DNA of 64,000 nt from Eumeta japonica (taxonomy: Eukaryota; Arthropoda; Insecta; Lepidoptera; Psychidae): assembly GCA_005406025.1 (NCBI GenBank), contig BGZK01000179.1:574898-638897 (forward strand), written 5' to 3'. This document shows, in pieces, positions 34,526 to 45,254 of the stretch. The notes below the pieces were generated by a model that made no database searches, had not been told where the DNA came from, and worked only from the letters and a program-made list of their open reading frames with translations. Each line of letters starts with the position of its first letter. The first letter of the stretch is position 1. Both the position numbers and the translations under genes were made by a program.

Positions 34526-35205
34526 GAGACGGTAAGAGGTGGTAGCACACAACGGACGATCGTGATGGGAGCGCAAGACAAGTGCGAAACGTACAATAAA
34601 ATTAGAGATAAATGTAATGGATAAATAAAGTGGAAGGTACATTATATAGAATACAGTAGCTTAAAGCGTATTACAGGCACATCAACTATTAGTAGATTTC
34701 ACGAATTGTTATTGAAAAATTAATAGGAGAGGTGTACACTCGAAAAATAATTTTAAAAAAGACCCGTATTCGAAACAGGTATAATTTTGAGTAAGAGGCG
34801 CATCATATTTCGTAAAAATTTTGAATGTGCCCATATTTGACTGTTAGGTAAATAAGTACATAACATCATTGACTTCCGATTTAAAATTGTTTATTTCACT
34901 ATGTATACAAATTAAATTTGAATTTTAGGTAAAACAAAATTAACCCTTTTAATTTTTTTAATTAACTAGTCCTGACAACGAATTTACGTGTTTCATTTCG
35001 CGGTGAGGATAACAATCACCGAGACAACTCACGGACGGACAAATGAATATTATATTATTTGTATGAGCACGAAAAAAAATTAAATTCCTTCAGATTTCGA
35101 ACTAAGTTTTTCTTGCGGACTATTACAATGGTTCTTATCCTTCACGTTATAATATTTCACTAAAAATAAATAATTTATCTTGAAACTGGATAGCCAGCAA
35201 TTCTA
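34526..35205. other. no gene seen
   Basis: AT-rich sequence with no recognised feature. Confidence 0.35.
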
Positions 35206-35209
35206 CGGG

Positions 35210-35465
35210 TAACCGACAACGATACTATTCCGCCTTCGCGAGCTCGTAGGAATGGTTTAAGACCGAAATTTCTCGAAAACTCGAAACGCTTTGAAAGTGA
35301 CCTCCCTTTTAATCCTCCATGAAATTAAACTCAAAATATTTTGTTACAACATCTCAAGGTTCAACTTAAAGGCCGATCGAATTTCGCTCGCGAAACGGGA
35401 CTAGCTCCGCGCTCCGTAATGAAAGAGCTCATTGCGTTTTGCCGGGACACTCATCAAACGATATT
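35210..35465. other. GC-richer non-coding patch
   Basis: CpG-containing sequence (GCCTTCGCGAGCTCGTAGG; GCTCGCGAAACGGGACTAGC; TTTTGCCGGGACAC) without an open frame. It is a candidate regulatory sequence by composition only. Confidence 0.2.
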
Positions 35466-35521
35466 ATGGTTTAGGGTAAACTTATGCTGGATCAGTTAGC
35501 AGTTATGGTAATTAATTTGAG

Positions 35522-35523
<2 letters not shown>

Positions 35524-35563
<40 letters not shown>
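35524..35563. repeat. (TA)20 microsatellite
   Basis: Forty uninterrupted bases of TA dinucleotide. Confidence 0.95.
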
Positions 35564-35565
<2 letters not shown>

Positions 35566-36375
35566 GGGACCGACAAATATAACATATTGTCCTAAACATA
35601 GAATGGATTCCCACATCTTTGATATCAACCGACGACGCTGTGTCCATCACGATTCCAATCTAGGTCCCGTTTTTCATCTCGATCTTTCTTTCCCGTATTC
35701 AGTCACACAGTTTCCTGCCTACGGGAATCCCGTGACAATAAGGCTTCTAGACGACGTTATATCAAGACGTAACGTTTATTTATAAAGATGGACCATCGAC
35801 ACCACACTAGTGCACATCGTAATCGATTCCGGGCGGCAGTTATCGAACGAACATACACACATGCAGCCGGACGAAAATTCTAAACGGGATTATTTTAGTT
35901 TCTACCGCACTTAAATATACCTTCAATGTCAGTTTTTCGTGAATATTTCCCATTTGTCACCTGCTTGCAATCTTATCAAAAATGTATATTTTGCCCGTGA
36001 TGTTTTGTATGTCCGAAATTTACCTCTACAAGTCTTACCTATATAGGAAGGTCTTCTCTATGGAGTATTTCGTAAGAGTTAGGTCTTGGAAACTCTTTTA
36101 CATAAACTCTAGAACATAAATTATTTTCTTGCACACATTTAGTGACATGGAAGATCGGATGTAACCGGAGTGCCATGAACGTGATATCCACACGGGCCAG
36201 ATACTAACCCAGCGCACGTGGAGTGTCCCTGAAAGGTAGCTAAAGGTAGAAAAGGGTAGATTTGTTGTGATGATCGATTTCAGAACAAAAGGATGGAAAA
36301 GATGAATGACAATATATTGGCGAATTAAATCCGCTCGGCGGACGTGTGTATGGAAGGGTCGGCAAGGGCTACCGT
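35564..36375. other. no gene supported
   Basis: 35580-35880 is of mixed composition with a 60-codon ORF (35603-35785) of no recognised type. Nothing else is seen. Confidence 0.3.
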
Positions 36376-36379
36376 AATC

Positions 36380-36610
36380 GGTGGCGTATTAAAGAAGTGC
36401 CAAATTTTAAGCAATGGAAACCGACGAGTTTACATTAAACTATTTATTTATAACGGTGAAACAAAAGAGACATATAATAAGAAGACTGTGCCAAGTGGAT
36501 GGTACATATTTTTACATTTTGGTAAACAAGTAACACAGATATGTCGTGTGGTGGTACAGAACGCTTGGTGCGCAAATCCGACTCGCACTTAACCGGTTTT
36601 TTGATTAAGG
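36380..36610 (+). repeat. dispersed repeat family G, 3' end
   Basis: Ends GTGGTACAGAACGCTTGGTG, then CGCAAATCCGACTCGCACTT, then AACCGGTTTTTT. The closing CCGACTCGCACTTGGCCGG-type end is, from memory, characteristic of this family in Lepidoptera. Confidence 0.65.
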
Positions 36611-37560
36611 CGACGTAGTAATTGAAAAGTATACTCGTACGATGAACACGGAGCTTTTATTCAAAAATAAGAGGAGTTATAACCGTATTGTTTAATCAGT
36701 GAGATTGGAGCGGCGAAGGTCGTACTTTATGTGACAGTGGGGCCTACAATAATTCAACGAATTCATAATACATTTGTAGTTAATGAAAAAATTAAAGCAT
36801 CATTTTTGTTGTAATTTTTAATCGTGAATTGGCGGAGAAATTTCTGAAAACGAAGTGTAATCTTAAATTCTCATTAAAAGGAAATGGTGGATAACATAAT
36901 TAAAACATATTAAAATTGAAATGAGTCATGTCTATTTTATTAATATCAATAGTGGAATCAAATTAAAATTAATCTTGTTATTTATTTAAACAGTTACAAT
37001 TGAGAATTGATTGAGTCAAACTATTTTAATCGGTAGTCAGTAACACAATTTTTCACAATTGTTTTGCGATTTTACGAAACTTGTGATTTGAAAACTTTCT
37101 GTTCTTCTGTAAAGACAGCCGTTTTCATTCGAAAAGAAGTTCATAACTTCTTTTGTTATCTTCTTTTTTTATTATCTTTATTTCGGCTATTGTACGTCGG
37201 CGTTCTCAGATTTTCAATTTTATGAATTCAATAATTCAGAAAGCAGTCAATATCACCAAAATGTTACAAGCTCCTATTTCATTTTTCTCGTCCGGATAGA
37301 AATTTTCAAATAATAAATATTTTTCCTTTTTTACTTCGCTCGGATAAATCGGGCCTCAGTCGACAACGACTCGCTGTTCACTGAAGAAACAAAAACTGTA
37401 CAAACGTCAGAACATAAAACATAGAAATCAAATGCGAACGTAGCGGCTGCTTGCGCCGAAGCGACGGCGTTAAAATTTAATACAAACCTTTTGGTATCTA
37501 AAATATGGAAGGTTGTTGAAATGAAAGGAAGGGTGCGAATTCAACTTTGTTATTTTACTG
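36611..37560. other. no gene seen
   Basis: AT-rich sequence with no recognised feature. Confidence 0.35.
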
Positions 37561-37567
37561 TGTTTGT

Positions 37568-37955
37568 TCAATTTTTTTTTAAAAGCACACGCATATTTCC
37601 CAGAGGGGTGAGCGGAGACCCCAGATTTTCACATGGTATACGATCTTTGCATCTATCTTGCTTCTCTGACATCGATCAATAGTCTCATACGAGCTAATCG
37701 GTTTCGGGTGTTAAAAGTTTGGCTCTTTTCTAGTATGCCAACAGTATGACAGTTTGAACTACATCGGATTTTCTAGGGCTATTCTTAGCGGCCCTTTCGC
37801 CGCACACGTCCGTACTACATATTTGTCTCGTTAGTCTGTTTTCATTGGGCCCTTTCAGATGGGAAAACCACCGCAACATACCTTTGTCTACTATAGTTAT
37901 GACGTCTTCTCTCAAGTCATACAGCTCTTTGATATCACTGTGCCTTCATATATAT
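37568..37955 (-). pseudogene. non-LTR retrotransposon ORF C-terminus (RTE-like)
   Basis: The minus strand reads ELYDLREDVITIVDKGMLRW, then FSHLKGPNENRLTRQICSTD (37730-37945). This matches the family segment '..GL..DVV..V.KGMLRWFGH.ERMNENRLTKQIY.A.V'. After an indel come TRNRLARMRLLIDVREAR and the C-terminal SAHPSGKYA (37573-37700), with two in-frame stops. The family's terminal stop codon is read through (TGT). The most complete of the minus-strand relics of this family. Confidence 0.75.
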
Positions 37956-39080
37956 TTGCAACCCCTCTTCCACGTACTATGTAGAGATCGCGTCTTCACT
38001 ACGTTAATTTCAATTTCTATCTATCTATGTCTTTCCACTTTCATTTTTTTTGTTTAATATTGAACTTTTAACACCGTTAAATAAAAGTATGCGAATTATT
38101 CTTTAACAAAAAACAGCACGGTTCTTTACTGCTTAAGGTTTATCGATTTATTATTACCGAATCGTTTTTTAACAAAATATCAAATGTTCTAAATGTTTAT
38201 ATTTATATTTGTATTTAATACCTAGAGCTAGAAGCTCCATTATTTTATTATTATTTAGTATAATTATGTATTTTTTGCAATGCACTCTCAATTAAACACC
38301 TCGGATCATGTATACAACGAGTAAGCAATCAACTAGATCAATCGGTGTTTTATATAAAATAAAAGTATTATTAGTTAGGCTGGCTAGCGCGACGTGCCGC
38401 GTCAACGCCGCGTCACTGAGACGAAGCTGTTAGAAAGTTTTATGGCTTATTATCCATTCATTTACATTACTCTTGCAGAAAATTTTCTTATATTATCCAT
38501 GACTGAGCTGATCAGAATTTTCACAAAGGTTCCGTAGCCCTTTCATGCCTCGTATGAGAAAAGTTGTACACTTAGCGGTCCAAATTATGCGGGAGATCGT
38601 AGGGCAATCTCAAAATTGTCAATAGTATATATGCATCTATACCCATATTTAAATGCAAAATTAACTCTCAGTCTCTTTAGTTTACGGAAGGGCATAGACT
38701 GCTGCTTGTTTTTCAGCATATATATGTATTTATATGACTTCTTAAAACTAAACAACGGCTCAATTGATTTTTATGAAATTTGGTATATCACACCGTCTTA
38801 TAAAAGATACGTATATAAAATCATGTCTATCTTTCTCCAATTGCTTGACTGTATGTTTTTTTAATCGACAATGGTATAATCGATGATGATATTTTGTATT
38901 GGAACTCATTACCGCATACAATATAAGAACTGATTGATTGTTTTTATGTACATCTTTTTGTAACTAAAGAATCGGTTGATCCTCCAAGCTATCCCTAAAA
39001 CTTCCCGCTGTGATGTTAATTATTGTGTTAATTGATCAGATAAAAAATTAGGGGAGTTTTTTTGAAAAATATTATTTTTT
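37956..39080. other. no gene seen
   Basis: AT-rich sequence. The 82-codon ORF at 38616-38864 is not recognised. CpG-rich CGCGACGTGCCGCGTCAACG lies at about 38388. Confidence 0.3.
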
Positions 39081-39084
39081 TGAT

Positions 39085-39556
39085 TTTTTTCGTTCACGAT
39101 ATCTCACAAACGAATCGACCGATTTTATCCATCCAAGCGGCGACCGACGTGGTTTTTTGATGTTAAAAGCTGATCAGTTTTTGGAATTGATCAGTGAAGC
39201 CGTTTTTAAAGTTATTCCAAAACAACTACATTTGAAAAAAGTATTCGTAGTTTTTGGAGATTGCTTGAATTCTACCGTTTAGAATCGGTTCAAATTTCCA
39301 GGAAGCTAAGTTTTATGGAACTCTTTGAAATGCTAAAGTTTGGTTCTAATCAGTCAAGCCGTTCGAAAGTTATAAGAGGTTTACCTACTTGCACACACAT
39401 ACAGACATAGTGACACCCTCGCAGAAACCGTCAAAATAGCTTCTTAGGAGGTCAAAACGTCAAGATCGAATAGAAACTCGTTTTTTGAAAAACGGGGTAA
39501 AATCAATAACTTCTCGATTTTGGAAAATTTTCAATTTTCTTAGCGAGAAGTTAAAA
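39085..39556 (+). repeat. dispersed repeat family H, copy 1
   Basis: Shares with 40308-40765, in the same order: ATATCTCACAAACGAATC, GATGTTAAAAGCTGAT, AATCGGTTCAAATTT, ACTCTTTGAAATGC, AGTCAAGCCGTTCGAAAG, a CA-rich stretch, GTGACACCCTCG and AAACGGGGTAAAA. Non-coding; a diverged direct copy 1.2 kb away. Confidence 0.75.
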
Positions 39557-40015
39557 AGAAAATCAAATATTAACAATGCGCAGGCATATTGATATTTTAA
39601 TTTGTCATTATGAAGTTAATGTAACGATTTGCAGGTTTGATTTGATGGTAATATTTTCAATAAATTATTTCAATATTTGAAAGCGCATGAAATGTTATTT
39701 ATATTATATACTTGAAATTAGAATTTTTATTCATAATTATTTGTATTTTTTCTTTATGATTTTTAAAATCTGCTATGAAATTTGTTAAAAAAACAGTTTA
39801 ATATAACTTATAAAAATAAAGTTGTTAAAGTTTTTTAATTAAAATAATAATTCAAATTTTCTGAATAACATCTGTTTTAATAATATAAGTTTTATAAAAG
39901 TAATATTATAAGACATATTTCACTCAACATATTTGTGGAATATTTTAATTTTATGCAAATAACTAATCAATATATAATTACTTAGGTACTTAAAATTTCA
40001 TTTCTTGTAATGTCT
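39557..40015. other. no gene seen; AT-rich spacer
   Basis: Very AT-rich spacer between two related repeats. Confidence 0.4.
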
Positions 40016-40116
40016 TTGGGCTGTTCAAGCCTAAAATTTTAATTTTTACATTATTTTGAGCTCTCCGAGCTTAAAAATAAAGCTTTTTGATGCTTTTGAG
40101 CTCATCGAGCTCAAAA
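40016..40116. repeat. three tandem GAGCTC-type hairpin modules
   Basis: Modules about 40 bases apart: TTGGGCTGTTCAAGCCTAA (40016), TTTTGAGCTCTCCGAGCTTA (40054) and TTTTGAGCTCATCGAGCTCA (40094). The last has 10-bp perfect arms around a 3-base loop. Confidence 0.65.
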
Positions 40117-40307
40117 ATTTTGATGGAAGTTTGATGAAACAGTATTTGTTTTATTTTTAATCTACTATAACTTTTGAATGAGTTCACCGATTTTCACGCC
40201 GTTTGTACCAATCGATGCAATTTTTTGAGTACTATAAATGATATATAAACACAAATTGATTATATAAAAATTTTTAGTTTTTCTTAAATAAATCAATTTT
40301 TTCAATT

Positions 40308-40765
40308 TCTTTTGTTCAAGATATCTCAAAAACGAATCAACCGATTGTGTCTCGCGAAACAGCGATCAATGCGTTTTTTTTTTTTGATGTCAAGGGCTGA
40401 TTAGATTATGAAATTAATCAGTAAAGCTGTTTAAAAGTTATTCTACAAAAACTACATTAGATAATTTTTTTTGCGTAGTTTTTTTTGAGATTTCTAGGAA
40501 TCTGTATTTGAAAATCGGTTCAAATTTTCAACAAATCTAAATTCCATGATACTCTTTGAAATGCCACTTATTTGGTTCCAATCGGTCAAGCTGTTAAAAA
40601 GTTATAAGCGCGTCACAAACTTACACAAACATACACACATACAAATACGGACACACGCATGCACGCACGCACACGCATACATACAGAGACATGGTGACAC
40701 CCTCGTAAGTTTTTCGGGAAACGGGGTAAAACCGATTTCCTAAAATTTTAATATTTTCTTACCGG
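40308..40765 (+). repeat. dispersed repeat family H, copy 2
   Basis: Direct diverged copy of 39085-39556, with an expanded CA/CGCA-rich tract at 40621-40685. It ends about 100 bases before the minisatellite. Confidence 0.75.
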
Positions 40766-40870
40766 GATGTTAACAATTATAAAAAAAATATTTTTACGTT
40801 TATAAATGGTTATATATTGTTTAGGCAAGGAAAGGGATGGGAGAACGAGATCAAGACTGAAAGGGAGGAG

Positions 40871-41695
40871 AGATAGTGTAGAGATATAGATACGAGAGTG
40901 AGAGGACAAATAGTGTAGAGATATGGACACGGGAGTGAGAGGACAAGTAGTGTAAAGATATGGACAGAGGTGAGGGACAAATAGTGTAGAGATATGGACA
41001 CGGGAGTGAGAGGACAAATAGTGTAGAGATGGGACACGGGAGGAGGGACAAGTAGTGTAGAGATATGGACACGGGAGTGAGAGGGACAAATAGTGAGAGA
41101 TATGGACAGGGAGTGAGAGGACAAATGGTGTAGAGATATGGACACGGGGTGAGAGGACAAATAGTGTAGAATATGGACACACGGGGTGAGAGGGACAAAT
41201 AGTGAAAGATATGGACACAGAGTGAGGACAAATAGTGGAGAATATGGACACGGGAGTGAGAGGACAAATAGTGTAGAGATATGGACACGGGAGTGAGAGG
41301 ACAAATAGCGTAGAGATATGGACAGGGAGTGAGAGGACAAATAGTGTAAAGATATGGACACGGGAGTGAGAGGACAAATAGTGTAGAGATATGGACACGG
41401 GAGTGAGAGGACAAATAGTGTAGAGATATGGACACGGGAGTGAGAGGACAAATAGTGTAGAGATATGGACAGGAGTGAGGACAAATAGAGGATATGGACA
41501 CAGGAGTGAGAGGACAAATAGTGTAGATATGGACACATGAGTGAGAGGGACAAATAGTGTAGAGATATGGACACAGGAGTGAGAGGACAAATAGTGTAGA
41601 GATATGGACACGGGAGTGAGAGGACAAATAGTGTAGAGATATGGACACGTGAGTGAGAGGACAAATATTGTAGATATATAGACACGGCAGTGAGA
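40871..41695. repeat. 37-bp minisatellite, about 23 copies
   Basis: The unit, read from GACAAATAGTGTAGAGATAT through GGACACGGGAGTGAGAG, is 37 bases; intact neighbours repeat exactly with that period (for example 41281 and 41318). Many units carry 1-4-base deletions, so the mean is about 36. The plus strand is about three-quarters purine. On the minus strand all three frames are free of stops across the array (ORFs at 40748-41803, 40810-41685 and 40851-41648), because 37 is not a multiple of three and the unit has no minus-strand stop. These are not taken as real proteins. Confidence 0.95.
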
Positions 41696-41949
41696 CGATG
41701 ATAGAGTAAGAAAAGCGAAAGTTAATGGATAAAACAGAGAGATGACATTGGGCATAGGATCAAGATTTAGTGTCAAGGTCTTAAAAATAATCAAAATCGC
41801 CATCTAGATACTTTATTCACCCGAGTGGCAACGCGTGCAAAAGCTAGATAATAACAAATGTAAAAGTCTAGCACACATTTTACCATTTTATATATCGAGA
41901 CACGAATATCATTAAACAGCGAAAGCACACCATTCACCAACCGACTGAT

Positions 41950-42145
41950 TACTTAATGCAAATCTGAATAGCAAATTTGTCTAATGCTCGCCTATCCGCC
42001 CACGCCCGACGTACAGCTGTTGGCCTAGTAACTGGCGGGGCGGCTGGACCTACCCCCACTGCATTAGCTTCTTTACGGCTATGGCTATGCTAATTGTCAA
42101 TGAGCAGCTTATATTCTCGTTAAATATTCCGCGCTAAGCTGTCGA
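41950..42145. promoter_or_regulatory. GC-richer patch with POU octamer, candidate enhancer
   Basis: TAATGCAAATCTG carries the POU octamer ATGCAAAT (about 41957). A GC-rich stretch (GCCTATCCGCCCACGCCCG) and TAATTG-type homeodomain cores follow. No ORF. Function is inference. Confidence 0.2.
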
Positions 42146-42159
42146 CAGCATGATGTATA

Positions 42160-42240
42160 GCTTGGCGGGCCGGTTGTGCTGTTGAAGAGACGTGATTTTG
42201 AATCCTGACGAGTCTGCGAGTCTAGAAGGATCCATTTTAA
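42160..42240 (+). repeat. tRNA-like SINE fragment
   Basis: GCGGGCCGGTTGTGCTGTTG...GATTTTGAATCCTGAC resembles a degraded tRNA head; weak. Confidence 0.25.
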
Positions 42241-42261
42241 TAATAGTATAAACGCGCATGC

Positions 42262-42284
42262 GTGTGTGTGTGTGTGTATATATA
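42262..42284. repeat. (GT)n(AT)n microsatellite
   Basis: GTGTGT run passing into TATATA. Confidence 0.85.
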
Positions 42285-42295
42285 CTTATAAGAGT

Positions 42296-42530
42296 AGTAG
42301 TGTCTCAGTTGTTAAGAACATTGGCTTGGGAACTTAAGGTACGAGTAGGTACTAAATTCGTTCTATACCATGGACGAATTGACCAATGGATTTTTAATTT
42401 AGTCGGACTAAACTACATGCTCTGTGTCTCGAAAAGAATGTTAAGCCGTAGGTTTGGGACCTAGTCATTGCATTGTAGACGACGGCCGTTAGCACCCCCC
42501 AGCCCGTGTTGGAACGGCGTGTAGGACCTC
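42296..42530 (+). repeat. tRNA-derived SINE (family S)
   Basis: A-box-like TGTCTCAGTTGTTAAGAAC (42301-42319). Body ATGTTAAGCCGTAGGTTTGG ... GACGACGGCCGTTAGCACCC (42438-42500), aligning with 845-900. B box degraded. Confidence 0.6.
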
Positions 42531-43145
42531 GAGGTTTCTACTTCAATCGACTCTAGATCCGAAACCAAAGATTGTGGCAGGTGTTTTAGTAGTGATGTGA
42601 AATCATATAACTCACTTTATTTGAAGGTAGAGAAAGAAAAATTGTGACAAAACCTGTAGTCCTTTGTGGATTCACCGTGATATCAGAATATACATAGATA
42701 TGTAACTTTCCAATTCTTATAGGACCAGTGCTGGGGTTATAAGCTTGTACTCTATTTGAGGACACCAATTTATAGCAGTGGAACTACCTATGGGCTGTTG
42801 TGATCCATAGACATATTACCCATCGAACTAAAAAAGGATTTGAGATAGATCCAATATTCCAATTGGAGCACAGCGTTCGTTGTGTCAGCTGCATTGAATT
42901 ACACATGCCAAACAGATTCATTAGGAAAGTATAGCGTGAGGGTGAGGAACCTTCGGTGTGCCGGTACGATTCGCACTTGGCCAATCCTTATCTGACCGTC
43001 GGGTTCTCGTAGAAACTCCTCATTGCGGTTAGAATAACATTTTTCCTCGATACAAGGACTCGATGGCCGATTCGTCTTTTCCTCTAACCCGTGCACAGTA
43101 GAAATTTTAATCTGCGATAAACAACGGAACGTTGTTTGAACAAGT
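42531..43145. other. no gene supported
   Basis: Small ORFs on the minus strand (42586-43096) have no recognisable domains. TACGATTCGCACTTGGCC (about 42965-42982) recalls the family-G end but stands alone. Confidence 0.3.
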
Positions 43146-43149
43146 TGAT

Positions 43150-43225
43150 CCGCGCCTTATCTCTTATCAGCGCAGCCTGACAGGCAGACATTAGAGGGGG
43201 CCTATTCTAAAATCAGATAATCTGT
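43150..43225. promoter_or_regulatory. cluster of GATA-type motifs
   Basis: CTTATCTCTTATCAG (43156-43170) holds two TTATC sites in tandem, and CAGATAATCTG (43214-43224) is a palindromic GATA-type site. No other evidence for function. Confidence 0.2.
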
Positions 43226-44000
43226 TCGCGCTAACAGTGATATATTGTACTCGATAATAATGGTGACTGGATCTTGATTCGGTTGAAGTGCACCATTTAC
43301 CGGTACGACTTTTGTTATTTCATAATAACTAATAGATATATATCAACAATTTATCGATAGTGTCTTGATTATTCCACAAACCCACTATAATTTATAATAA
43401 TTAATTTGTAATAGATTAAAATATATAAATACAGAAATGCATATTACAGATTCTACGTCTATGACAAAATTATTTTACTTGAGAAAGAGTGATATGCCTT
43501 TTTTTCTAAAATAAATAGTGAATTAACCAAAATATGAATATTGTAAATTACCAATATTAGTGTTAAAGGTTCTTACTTTGACAAAACACTGGCATCAAAA
43601 CTCTTGCACTTTTTGAAAAAATGTATAACTAACAATATAAAATCGTTCTAATGGTGTTTTAAACCCATATCATTTTCAAATAATTATTATGATTATTGAA
43701 AAATTTTGTTAATATGTCTACATGACTTTTATTTAGCACGTGAGTACGTCATGTGTCACTTTACTTCGAAACTAGCAAATACTAATTTTAAAATAGGTAG
43801 TGCATTACCTGGAATATTAAAAACACTAATACAATTACGTAGCAAGTATTTAAAAATTATATTCAAGCTCTGCAGATCAGATGAAGTATTGAAGCATGGA
43901 TGCTGCAAATTAAATAATGATGGGAGTCGTCAACCAATTCTGTGTCGTTGAGAAAAAAAATTTCTTTATTTTTCATAAATATTTTTTTTCTACTATCAAT
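43226..44000. other. no gene supported
   Basis: AT-rich sequence. The ORF at 43706-43951 (81 codons) has a normal residue mix but no recognised family. Confidence 0.3.
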
Positions 44001-44002
44001 AG

Positions 44003-44130
44003 CGCAGTGAAAGTCAAACGATAAAAGCTGTGATGTGATGTGATAAAGTGTTCAGTGCATCGTTTTTGAATGATAAGGTCATAAGTTCGATTCTTGATCG
44101 CGGGCGAATCGACTAATTAATTCTCGATCT
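44003..44130 (+). repeat. tRNA-derived SINE head
   Basis: B box AGTTCGATTCT at 44084-44094 after GATAAGGTCATA. The A box is degenerate (TAGCGCAGTGAAAG near 44000). Confidence 0.4.
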
Positions 44131-44139
44131 TTTCATTTC

Positions 44140-44356
44140 AACCCCCGACGCGGAGTGGTGCGGGTGGGTGCGGGGCTCCTACTGAATGTCGTCGCTAATG
44201 CGATGAGAGCGTCCGCGACCTACGGCTTACCTCCGAAGCGTAGAGTGCGTTAAGACTTAAGTTAAATATTCATCGGTCAATTGGCCCGTAATCGTGATCG
44301 AACCCAGTGCCTCCCGGTTTCACGGCTACGCTCTTAATCACCGAACCACGGCCGCT
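44140..44356 (-). repeat. tRNA-derived SINE (family S)
   Basis: On the minus strand: GGCCGTGGTTCGGTGATTAA, then GAGCGTAGCCGTGAAACCG and GGCACTGGGTTCGATCACG (B box, 44293-44305). The body has AGGTAAGCCGTAGGTCGCGG and ends GCCCCGCACCCACCCGCACC. The best-preserved tRNA head in the window, tail-to-tail with the SINE fragment at 44003-44130. Confidence 0.7.
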
Positions 44357-44360
44357 AAAT

Positions 44361-45250
44361 TTCAAATTAATTGGACCACATCATACGCGCGTCAGATAAC
44401 ACTGTTAGCCGACAATTAGAGACTCCTCATGCAACCGTTAACGGCGCCCAACTCCAATCGGATTAAAGTGGTAGACAGAATTAGATGCTGATCCCACAAT
44501 CCGAACGAAGATTGTGGGAATGTTTATAACAATGTTTTGAATAAAAATATTCCCCTAAAATATAACGTGACATATATTCATATGGAAACTTATACACTAC
44601 AAGTCTACGCTATTTTGAAAGATATATTTCATATTATCGTGACAGTAGACAGTACTGGTATCAGAAAATAACAAAAAGACCATAACAAAACACCAAGTAC
44701 CCTACTGAACCAAAAAATTACACATACCCTTGAAGCTTTATAGCCTGAATGAGTTAAAAATTACACGCTTATGCAGCTAGAATACATTTCGTTAGGCAAC
44801 AGAGGTCGTCTTGTATATGCCTCCTGAAAATTGTTCATGAGACTCTTGAACAACACAGCGTGGTTTTCATCATGAACAGAATATGTTCAACGAATTACAC
44901 CAAGGATTTCTTTCAATTTACTCGGCTGTGTTCACTTCGACAATTTCTGATTTTCCTTAACCTTGACAAACATTGTAAGCCGTTTAAAATTTTTCGTTAC
45001 ATTTATTTATTAAGAACTTTAGTTTTGAATATTTAAGTTAGATAATTTGTAACGAGTGGCTTTTGGTAACAGAGGTGTTGGTAAATTATGCCTTCACGTG
45101 GAATATTGCTATTGTTAATTATTAACAACGTCAATATCAAGAAAATCGATTTTTTAAAAAGGATTTGTTAAATAAACAAAATAACGCTTGTCAGTTTAGA
45201 ATACTTATTAAAACTCATTTTTAACTCCCTGAAGGATTTGTTGTTTTCTA
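44361..45250. other. no gene seen
   Basis: AT-rich sequence with no recognised feature. Confidence 0.35.
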
Positions 45251-45254
45251 TCTT

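Noticed and set aside
35524..35563. (TA)20 as a functional replication or attachment site
   Set aside because: A plain microsatellite; nothing around it supports a special role.
36344..36592. 82-codon ORF as a gene
   Set aside because: It coincides with the 3' end of a family-G repeat.
40871..41695. Repeat array as a CRISPR locus
   Set aside because: Units abut directly with no unique spacers, and the surroundings are insect nuclear DNA.
40748..41803. Minus-strand ORF of 351 codons as a repetitive protein gene
   Set aside because: All three minus frames are open because the 37-bp unit lacks stops. The product differs in each frame, small indels shift frames freely, and there is no start context, signal or known family.
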